From assembly GCA_916610825.1 (NCBI GenBank), contig OU744446.1, positions 32,654,225 to 32,718,224 of the forward strand: a stretch of 64,000 nt of DNA, given 5' to 3'. Below are positions 1-12,000 of the stretch, in pieces. How positions within the stretch are numbered: the first letter of the stretch is position 1; the number at the start of each line of letters is the position of its first letter. The notes beneath the pieces were generated by a model. The model saw only the letters and a program-made list of their open reading frames with translations. It searched no databases and was not told the origin of the DNA. This DNA is from Haliclystus octoradiatus (lineage: Eukaryota; Cnidaria; Staurozoa; Stauromedusae; Haliclystidae). The position numbers were made by a program, and so were the translations under genes.

Positions 1-79
1 CGCCTAAAGTTTTCTTCTGTACAAATAAATCTCGGAATTAAATATTTACGTTTGAATAATCCTTTTTGACCATTCATAG

Positions 80-3000
80 GTGTGAGTCTTCAAGCAGAAT
101 TCAAGCTACCTGATGATTGTCAAAGTGATGTTTTATGCGAACAAATCAAAGACATGATACGAAATGATGCACACTTACTTCTTAAAGGCAAATTCTCGTC
201 ATCTGGTGTTGAATTGAGAGCTACGTATTTAGGCAGAATTAAAGTTGGGAATCTCAATATAACGGAACTTTCATTGGTGGTTACCGTTGGAACATCTAAC
301 TCACTTTTTGTTGAAGTTGTGCTACTAATGACTGATCCAAATTTGAAGTTTAGAGGTGAGAAAGGATTATACGATCATCATATACAATCGTTCATTATTG
401 ATAATTTGATGATCATATAATTGTAAAACTATTGAAAGTTTATTCTACAATTAAACAAATAGTTCATACCTTCCGTGAACTATGCTCTGATAGCACCACT
501 CGAGTCACTTCAGGAGAAAACTCGAAGGCGAAAATTACTCGCCGAGGCGGCTCGTAATTTTCTGATGCCTTCTCGTTTTCTCCTTACGTGCTTCTCGTGG
601 TGCTATCAGAGCATAGTTCACGGAAAGTATGAACTATTTGGTTTAGAAAATAGCCAGCCCCGAGTTGTGACTGTTGGGGACGTTTTTTCATGGCATTTTC
701 TTATCTTTCAATCCATGATCAAGTATGTAATTCTCCTATTTTCATGACGTCACAGGAAGAAAGCTGAGTCAAGAGATGAAAACTTGCCTTTTTTTAATTT
801 AACTAAAAGCTATGAGGAAAATTGATATCGAGAAATTTATATTTCTCTTCTTGATATTAAAAGAATGGATGCTTAACATCGTTTTCTTACATAGTCATGG
901 ATTCTTATCTTTGAACAATATTTTCTATTTTTTATGTGTGTTATTCATTATGGAAAATGAATGGGAAAACTTGAAATGGAAAGAAAATGTTTCTTACCTA
1001 TAATTTGAAGAATTTCGTAAAAAGCCGTGAAAGCGTGAAGAAAGAAATAAAACAATGATAGATTTATTGACTAAATGTTTGCTAATTGCCTATTTAAAAG
1101 AGCAGATTATTGAATTTATGATAACTTTTTAGAATGTTGCTAACCTTCATTTGGAGAAATGGTTTAACTATTTGAAATTTTAGCGGTTGATTTTGAGTTG
1201 CCTATGTTATGGTTTTGGTAGTTTACGAAAAGCTTATCTTTCTACGCCAGGAATTTAGTTTTATACTCATATCTAGGAACTTGCAAAAATTGGCCATAAA
1301 AGGATGAGGAGATGTATTAATGAAATGAAGTTATGTTATGTTATGTTATGTTTTCACAATTATCAATAAAGTAAAAGTTACGCAAATGTTTTTGAATTGT
1401 TAATTTGTGCAAAATATTTCTATACACTTTAAACATGTTTGTTTACTGGCTCAGATGTTTCTCCTGCAAGCCATTTGATTTATTTTGAACAACTGAGAAA
1501 CTGCATGAAACAGCTAGTCACTCAATGAAATTGTATATGACTCTACAAATATTCACTGTATTTGCTTTTACTCTTTATTTCTTGCTAGTTTATAATGCCA
1601 TATTTAAATAATTATCGGTTGTTTGGTATTTTCATAAATTTCTTGAAATCGACTGAGTCAAGCTCGGCTATGGTGAAATGGCGTTATTGGCGTTAACCAA
1701 TCAAATTGCAAGAATAAATCGTAGCAGATCCTTGATATGTTCTAATATGACAATGACATGGTAACCGAACGTAATGTAACCATTTGATTACTTGGTTTAC
1801 ATGTTTGGAACTTTTAGGATAAACAATTTTCATAATTCCCGTCAAAATTTGACAATACAATTTTGGCAAGCTGAAGAAGAATAACTAAAAGTATATTATT
1901 AAAAAAATATTATCAACAAAAAGATGTCTCTAATATAAAAAAGACTGACAGTATGAAGTTTTCATTTCATCCGAGGAAATTATAATGAGCAAAAACATTG
2001 AATTGAGATTGAATGTCAAACCATTAAATCAAAATTGGTACAATACTTTCCTCAATATAAACAAACTTTGTTCTGAAATTGATTTATACTCGCCTTGGAG
2101 GCTCGAGCTTTGAACACTTCATTCGTGTTTCTCAAAGTTCCTCGTGTGGTAAATATGGATACAATGTAAGCGTGTGGTAACGCTTTAATAATACTTAAAG
2201 TTTCCTATTCTACATAATCCTACCCTCGCTCAATAATGATGAAACGTTGCAAATTACATCTATTATCGCTTTTTGTCTTCTTATCAAACTTATAAGGCAA
2301 AAGGTTTTGTATTAGACAAGTCTATTAGTGTAAAAGTATAAGTATAAGTATATTAGTATATAATAGATGTTTATCAAGTCTAAATGATTACGTTTCATCA
2401 GGATATTACAGGAATTACTTGAATGCAAATACCTTAACATAAATATTTTTCTATTTTGGTTTTTGCTAGGAAAAATTGCCGTAGGAGTCACCGGAAAAGT
2501 CGAATTGAGTGCCAAAATGCAGGGCATGTGGAATGAGCCATTCAAAGTGAAGAATCTTGCTATCGGCAATCTTGGTCTAGGCGTAGGAATTCAACCAGGA
2601 GTTCCCCTTCCTCTTCTAGGTATAGTTTATCAGAGCCTTTAAGTGTGTTTAAATTTTTAAAAGAGGAATCAATGACAATCTGTCGTATATATTCCAAGTA
2701 ACTTTATGTGCTTCATTTGCTACTGCTGCAGTAATCCATACGAAAAATAATGCCAAACCTCTACAGCTAGCGAAAATATTTCTATATCATTGGGAAATAT
2801 TAAACGTATACCAAATCCTAAATCCATCGAAAAAACTAGAAATGCCAGGGCAATTTCTCAAACTTCGAACATTCTGGAACATCTCATTTGCTCACTTTGA
2901 GAAGTTCCTTTTGTTTTGTCTGGTTGTCTGTGGTACGCACATGAACACGGCACCTACGACACATGATACACATAACAGTCATATAGTAATTAATCAATGT

Positions 3001-6000
3001 ACTTCCTTTTAATTTTTTTTTTTAATCAAAATTTCATTAATTTTATTTCCATATAGTATACAAATAATTCAAATTCTTAAAAACTATCATACATAAAAAG
3101 CAAATTACAAAGGTCTATATATGTACATACTTCAAAACTATAAACTAAAATAAATATTAAAGCTAATTTCAAAATCTAATTCTACTAATCTAAATCATTT
3201 TAATTAGTTTAAAATGCTAACATAAACACTTTTTATTGAATATAGAAATGAGTGGAGAAGTTAACTTTGGTAAACAAGGAAGTTCAAAGCTGATAAAGGC
3301 CAAAGGAGCATTTGGCTTTGATCCAACTGATCCGTTCAATAATTATTTTTATGCTAGTATAAATCATTTCAGTCTGGGTGCTATTAAAGATGCTTTTGAT
3401 TTAAACATGGATTTACCAGATGTTCTTCTTGATCTTGGATTCCCAGACGGTCTCACTCTCAGCTACGCTATGAGTCCGAGAGGTCAGTACATAATTAATA
3501 TGACAACTGTTATTTAATATGCTATATAGATCTAGATTGGAGATATATTGATGTTGTAGTCCAGCAAAACCGTAGAAATACTGTTATCAATGTGTCTTAT
3601 TTATCAACCCTTGTTTGTTTTTTTGTTGATATTATGTAAATGGTGAAGTTGGGCAGTTTGCTGACGCAGATTTTATACAATTACAAGCCAAAAGATAACC
3701 AATCCTTCCAACGTCTAGAATCACAAATTAATTTTGATTTTGCCATAATATCTCATCCTGGTTTGCTGAAAATTCCCTTTTACTTAATGTGAAAAAACAG
3801 AAGTCATGGCAATTGGCCACAAAAAAGTAACAAAAACAACGCTACCAACCTTGTCAATTGATAATCAACAGATTGGCTATGTAAAAAACATCTAGAATTT
3901 TGGGTGTGGTATTAGTCGCTGAAATGAGTTTCAAGCAGCATGTCGATGCCATATTAAAAACAGTCTCATATAGACTCTGCGCAATTGCAAAGATTAAAAA
4001 TTACATTCCACCAGAATTTTTCAAAACACTCGTGTAGTAAAAAATTCTAAATCCATGCCTCTATGCCATTGAAGTGCGATAAAACGCAACTTAGAAGAAT
4101 TCAGATTGGCAATAAAAACTGCGCAGCAAAACTGATAAACTGTTAAAGAAAATATGACAAAATGAATGGGTGTCTCGAAGACCTAGAATGGCTATCAATA
4201 AAAAACAACTCTTACTTACCAACTGTATGTACAGCACATCAATCAGAGTCAGGAGCGCTTGGTCCAAGTTTGAAAGAATTATTCAAGAAAAGCAGACATA
4301 ATATTCCACCGTCAATAAAAAGATTTGTACATTCTTCCACATGTCCGTGCAGACCGTGGCAAACGATCATTTAGCTTTCGTGGTGCGAAATTATTAAATA
4401 AATATTATAAATTTGATTCACTAATAAATCTAAATACAAGCAAGATCTTAAAACAGCATTAAAATCCGATCATCGCAATAAGACCTTATAAAAAAAATGT
4501 AAATAAATATGCTAACGGCCAATCTAATGTATTATAGTTGTTTATGTGTCTGTAATAAACTATCTCTATCTATTTATAGACGTAGACATAGACAGATGTA
4601 TTTAAGATACATAAACGGGCTTAGGCATAATTACTGACTAGATATATAGAATATGCTAATACAGAATATTATATAACAACCAAAGTAAGTTTATAACTCT
4701 ATCTATCTCTATCTTGTGTGTTCTGTATAGTATTCAAATTAAAATATAATAAAATTATAGACAATATTAAACTAGGTTGAATGAAATGAAACAAATAGAA
4801 GCAAAATCTACGGAACATCATCTTAACAGAAAGATATCAGCTGCAATATCAGCTCTAATGTTCACTGGAATGTTTAATATTTTCATGATAGTAGCAATAA
4901 TAAAAACAACTACAAAAGCTATAATGGTAATGGTAACATATTTTTTTTCTATATTATTCTTTGTTAGGTAAAAAGTTGGATCACCTTGGTGTAAAACTCA
5001 AACCAGGGCTGTCACTGTGTGGTAAATTGGTCTTATTCAAACTTCATCTGTACTGCGATATCAATATCCAATTCCCATTCAAAATGGAGATTGAAGTGAA
5101 AATGTCACCAATTCAATTTGCAAAAGGTTTAATTTCTTTAAGACGTTCAATGACTGATGGTGAGAATGGACCAATGTTCTATTCAAAATTAGATTTTACA
5201 ACAGTATCAGTACACGTTCGAGGGTATACAGCGTTGCTTGGAATTGGAACTGAGGTTGACATTGAGGTGTCAAACAGTGGATTGAGATTCTTTTTGGTTG
5301 GTAATCTGTTTAATTTAATTGCTATCAATGCAACACTCAAAGCATCCTACGGATCAATAGAGACTGCAAACTTTGAGGTGAGTAACATACAGTAAAATCC
5401 GGCAATAACTGTTCCGGATTTAATGGTATTCTGTGAATAACAGTAAGCCAAAAAAAGGCTGGAATGAGTAATCTACGGTCAAACTTACAACGGATATTTG
5501 GGATAAGTAATTACCGCTAACGGATTCTGCCAAAACCGGTAAAATGGTTTCTATCCCTAGCGTACCGTTGTTGCCGGATTCAAATGTTTATGTTTTGTTG
5601 TCATTTCCGCCTTGAACTGTACTTCAAAATCTGTAGAATCCTTGGAAAATTTTGCCGCATACATCTCTCATGCATATAGTGGCCTTGGATATGGAAAATA
5701 AAAATTATTATATTTTCAAATTAATAATTTAATCAATAATATGGGTTAAAATCCTACTTCACAGCAGGCTGCTTCTGAATAGTTTATGTTGATGATCATT
5801 CTCATTATAGCCAAAAGGAGAGCGACTAGAATCAATTAGGTTTAATGTGAATCATTACTATAGTGGTGATCTAGTAAATACATTTTGAGATTCGGATCAA
5901 TTATCAGAACGTATAGCAGAAACGGCTGATAATATGACAGAGGCATGCAGAGCATGAACTAGAGGGCGTGGTTCGAATCCTTGTCAATGCACATATTGTT

Positions 6001-9000
6001 TTCATATATCTCATTTTTCAGTGAATTTATGAAGTCCTCCAGCAAACATCCTTGTACCTACATCATCCCATTATACCTACTGCTGTAGTATCAATCACCA
6101 ATATGTAATTGACTGAAATGCATTATTATCATAATTGGCATTTAAAATGAAACAAAGCATCTTGCATTCAAATGTTGCATCTCCCTTTCAATATATATAT
6201 AATGTAGTGAAGGTGCCCAAATCGTATTTGTTATCGGAATGATGATTTCAATAGGTTTTTCACATATATAGGTTTCCGCGTGCCTTTCTACTGCTGTCGA
6301 TATCATTCATTCGGCTGCATCGCAAAAGATTCAAAATGTCGCTGAACATTCCGAAAGACTCCGAGATCAAGCAACAAAAAAGATGGGTGATGCAGAAGGA
6401 ATATTTGGTAGTGCCAACAAAAAGTTTGAAAAATTTCAACGGAAATTAGAAAAATTAGAAAGAAAATTAGATAAGAGTTGTGATAAAGTAGAACGTGTTG
6501 AAGAAATGCTACATACTTCCTGCAAGAAAATATGTCCAAAAAGTAAGATTCAAATATTCTTGTGAGGATATCAGTCAATTCATTCGATACAAAGTTAAAT
6601 GTTTCATCTTGAATGATTTCAATCTGAATAATATAGGTACAATCGTTAATCTGATATTTTTGCTCAGTCCGAACAGAAAAATATTGAGAATAGTATACAC
6701 CTGATTCCGGAGTATATAATGCCAGGCACTATAAACCAAAATATAATGAATATTCTGAAAATAGTCAGGTGCAACATTGATTAGCATAAATCCTAAATAT
6801 GTTTGCTGATTATTGTACTTCGACACATTTGCTTAATTTCTACCACATAATGTGTTTGGTTGGTGTTATGTATTGTGTAGAATGACGTATACAACGAATC
6901 TGTAGTTATCTGTAGTTAACATATATACGAGGCTGCCACGTTGACATAAAGAGTTGAGCATTAGCAAGATGCAAGTCATCACTGATATAGAGCTTTGAGA
7001 TTGTGAATATTAAACGTTACTGTTATCCCTAAGCCCTCGTGTGTTATTATACCTTGATACATAAAAGTTGGATAAAAAAATCAAATGTTTGGAAATTTTT
7101 TAGAAGTAATTGGAGTATGACCATATACTACGTGAAACATTGAGAACCATAACTTTATCTTTCCTCTCCAATAAAAACAATGCATTATGGAACCAATAAA
7201 CTTATGCTTGTAAGAGTTTAGGGTATTTTCTGTGTATAATTTGTGAAATTTGAATCATGATTATAGAATGTCGTGGTGGATATACGAAAAAGAAACGATG
7301 CAAAAAAATATTTCATAAATGGCTTCCATGTCCCAAATGGAGTGACTGTAAAAGTATGGGAAAAGACGTTCTTTGTCTAGCAAAATGTAAAGGTAAAAAA
7401 ATGACAGGAAAGGCAAAAGTAAGAGCAAAGAAGTTGGGAGTGAAGGTAAGGTTGAAATCATCAACTAGTTCCTGCCCCTTTTGTGAAGATGTAGTAGGTC
7501 GTCTAGAAACACAAATGTGTAAATTCTGTTTGCAATCAATTTTTAAAATTCTTTTTGCATCTGATACCTTTTTCTTGGGATTGGTTCTACGTTAGTACTT
7601 ACTGATCAACTCTAGATCATTTCCAGTCCTGTTCTATACCAATTGAAAAGGTCACTTTTGTGTAAAATATTTGACGAGTATGCTCAACAGGTGTGAATAC
7701 ATTGACAATAATTGACAACATGCATATAGAGACAGAATGGAGAATGATTACTTTTGATGCTGTAGATATTATTAATTTTTAATTAACATCGAAAACTTTG
7801 ATCTTGACAAATCACAAATTAATTCCCAGATATTTTCATATTTTAACAGGTGCTTCTGAAGGGAGTTAAGGCAGTTAAAAAACTTATGGCATTTGGAGAA
7901 AAAATAGTGAAATCAGCTAAAGCTATGCTTGATTATGCTAAAAAAGGACTAGAAATGATCGAGAAGATATCAGAAATTGGGAGAGGCATTATGAAAAAGA
8001 TTGGCGAATTAGGACTAAACGGATTATTCAAATTACATCATCTTTGCTTTAATACATCATTAGCAGCTGCTTCTGGAAAATGTTTTTATTTCTCATTAAA
8101 TGTAACAATTATGAAAACCAAAAATTTAGATATTAATCAACACGCATGCATCGGTCCAACATTAATTAAAGACTTATCAAAAGTTATATTACACAAGTTA
8201 TTTCCAAAAGTTAAAGGAATGAATGATATTGTTGGGAAAGCAAAAAAATTATTTACAAATGCACAAACAGAACGATCAACTCTTGATAAGGAAATTGAAG
8301 TAGAAAAAATGAAATGTTCTGGTGGTTTAGATAAATGTCGTCATGAACAATTAGATAATAGGATGGATGAGAACTCAGATGAACAAGAAAGTAAACAAAA
8401 TAATGGAAATGATAATTCAAATAAGGAAGAAGGAAAAGAATCTGGTAAATTGAAGGAAGAAAAAGAAGACAAGTTAGAAAACATCGAAGAAGATTGGGTT
8501 GACTTTGATGGTGTTGATACAGAGGATGCTGAATTTATGAAAGAATTATCAAGTAGAAAAATGGAAGAAAATGACAACAATGCAGGGAGTTTATCAAATC
8601 AAACACTTGGGTTAGAATTAGACGATGATGATGAAGACGAATTAGGTCTCGATTCAGATGATGATGATGATGATGATGATGATGAAGTAGATTGTCCTGT
8701 AACCCGTAGTGAAACGACTCAAATAAATCCAGATAAAAAGGATGAAGATATTAAACACAACACAATAAAGGATGAAAAACATAAACGATATCATAAAATT
8801 GCACATAGTTCATCACCTAGGGTTACTTTACAAGATGGTGAAACAATGTCAGCAATGAATGAAGATTCACCTTGGGAAGAAACAAGTTATTTATTAACAG
8901 ATCAACAGCAAATGGATTACACTGAAGACGACAAACTTCACCAAGGTTAGATTTTACGGTATACTTGTAATAAAAGTTTCTTCAGTTCATGAATGTTTTG

Positions 9001-12000
9001 CTTGTCAAGAGGAACAAAAAGAAATTTGACGACACGCTTCCTGAAGAAAGATTACTATCGCTTACAAAATTTATTGCATTTTTCTTGAAACCAGGATATA
9101 TAACTATAGCTTCATGATCTCAACTAGCTAAGCAATTTCCCTTTCACTGCAATATTAGATCATACTTTTAGCGTACATGCTAGCGGAAGTCATGTGGAGG
9201 GGATTCGTTCCGATCTATCAAAGAAATAAGAAGAGTTTGACCGCATAACTAGTAAATTTGTGGAGCTGTGATTTTATGTTTCCATTGCTTAACACGTCAC
9301 TATCTCCGTACGAATAGGCGCAATCTTGGTCTCAACCTGTCGCATCCAGAGCCATCTATTTACAAGAGTTGGGACACGCTTTCATGGGCCGCTATCGTCT
9401 CCAATTGGACAGATGCCAGTCACGTGATTTTTGGACGCCATCTTTGTTCTTTCGGAAACAGGTTCTCAATCATTTCAAGTAAAACGCGCGAAATAAATAC
9501 AATACAGAATATTTAAAAAAGTGCTCGGGTCCAGGCAAAAAGAAACAAAAATGCCATGAATGTCCCAACTCTTGTAAATAGATGGCTCTGGTCGCATCTG
9601 ATTGCCCATTTCCGTTTTTAGGAATGAGGAATGACCTTTCGCAAGAAGTTCATTTAGCTTTTTGGTCTGTCCGGTCACATGGTTCCTATCGAGGGACTTT
9701 TGATATAATCATATTTATGATAGAAAATAAAGTAAAGTTGTCTCACTTTGCTAATTGTGCTTCAGTTGCAAATCTCCTTGATAATTGGTGTAATATCTAC
9801 TCACACATTGATCCTCTCATTTCAAACGGAAGGGGATAAAACCTTGATGAGTACCGTAAATTGTATTCACCAAACAGGCATATGATGGGAGGGAACACAA
9901 CACAATGTTAAACAGACCAATTATTTCGAGAAGATGAATTGGGTCTGTGACACTGGCTATATTTCATCATTCAAGATACAAAATTCAGCAAATTAAAATT
10001 AATTAGTTAATTATGTAATTAGTAATAAAAAGTTTCTTCGAAAACCATTTTAGTATGAAAGATAGCGACAAAAAATCACGACTAAATTCGTTCCGACGTT
10101 TCGACAAAGGAACAATGCAAACGACAAACAGGCACGTGACTCTGAGCACGCAGAGCACGACGGTCAATTTTGCTCCTTTAAAAGAAGTCGTCAAGTAAAC
10201 ATAACGTTATCAAAAGCAAAGCAGTAGCTCTGTGTGATATTTATTGATTTACGTGTTAGGTAGAATATATTTTTCGTGTTTTCATGTTTCAGCTACAGCG
10301 AAAGTGGTTGCCAAGAGTGAATGTGGATCAGTATCTGATAACTTATACCACTTGATCAGATTAGGCAAAATTTATGCTCATTTTGTTTTCTCCTGGGATG
10401 ACCATCTAAAGAAAGTATCACGCTCAAATGAAAGAATAATTACTAGATGTGAAATACTCAGAAAGAACATCAGTGCTGAATGTGAGTATAGAATATGCTT
10501 CATAACTACAAGATAAGAAGTTAATTTACGCTTACCACCTATGTCATTCTCCTAAGATCTTGAGGTGTAAATTTGTTCTATAATCTACATTTCTACACTG
10601 CTATAAAATAGTGAATTTTATGTTAATTTTCCCGAAATTTTAAGATTTATGAATCTCACCTTCGACTTGCTTTGAAATATCTCATTCTAACTCAATCATT
10701 GAAAATGATAATCAATATTAAAACTGACGAAAGTTTAAATCAAAAATGATGATATATTTGTCATAAGAAGGTGGTTTGTGTGGAAAATTTAGAGGTGCTA
10801 TTTTTCATCATTTCGGAAGATATCATGTATTTTTCTGCAATTTCTACCTATTGTATGGAGTTATTATAAGTAGAATTTCTCATCTTAATTCCAGTAATGG
10901 TTATACGAACGAAGTGAAAACAAAGTTTTGTGTGCCCTCAAACCAAAACCGATATAGTCATACCTTGGTATTCGTCGTCCTCATATTTAGGAGAGCAATA
11001 TGATAAACATAATTTGAATATTTCTTTACATAAAGGTGATGAATCAATTTGTTCAGAAACAGAAAAAGAAAAATCACAGTTCTTCATAAATCTTATTAGA
11101 GAAAGTAAGTATATAATGCGTATTCAATCATGGATCGATAGCCTCTTCAGTGTTTTGAAGTATATTTCCCCAACGAACCAATACAATTTGATTCTCGAAA
11201 GAGAAGCATTGAAAATTATGATCAAGATCATGCGTGACATTCGCGTGATCAGCTGATCAGCTATTGTGAGTAGAGCCATCTATTTATTTAGGGTTTGGAC
11301 ATGAAGCTTTTGAGGCTCGAAAATCGCCATTTTCGTTCCATTGACAATGAGGTTTTTTGAACAGCATTTTTTTCGAATTCATGACACTATTTTGGCGGGC
11401 TTAGTTCAAATCTCGCGAGCCTGGTTTTGACGAGACGGATACGCGGCGCCGGCGCCCATAAAATCATGTGACCGGCATTTATCCAATGGAAGCCGAGAGC
11501 GGCACATCAAAGAGTATCCCGGCTCTTATAAATAGCTGGCTCTGATTGTGTGCGTTGAAGTTTTAGATTGCTTCGTGTTCAATTAGCAACGAAAGCCTTG
11601 CAAAAACGAGGACAACTATAAGTGGATTTTCGTAAAACAAAAAACACGATAATGATTATTATAAATCTTTCTTTTAATTTTGTTCATTTCTTTACCCTGT
11701 GATGTGAAATGAAGGGGCCTTCGGGAGAATCTTATTTCATTGACTGAAAAATCTTCTCTAAAACTATCTCCTTTTGACGTATGAGCCCCAAGGACATACT
11801 TTAGGAGTTTTTGATTTTGTAAAACTTTCAAATATGTAAATATCGCTAAAATTGGCTAAAATATAAAGTCACTCAGGTCACCTCCCCATGTTGGATGCAC
11901 GTCGTCGTCAGTCTATATATGTAGGTCTATGCGCTTGATAGATATTGCTTAATTACGTGGAATAAGCTAATACGACATGTTACGACATGTGCTGGACAAG

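Noticed and set aside
457-747. 90-codon frame across the 457-639 hairpin
   Set aside because: It simply reads through the palindrome and is not joined to any exon.
5940-6000. Possible tRNA gene with GGTTCGAATCC
   Set aside because: No A box at the right distance, and no acceptor or anticodon stem can be folded.
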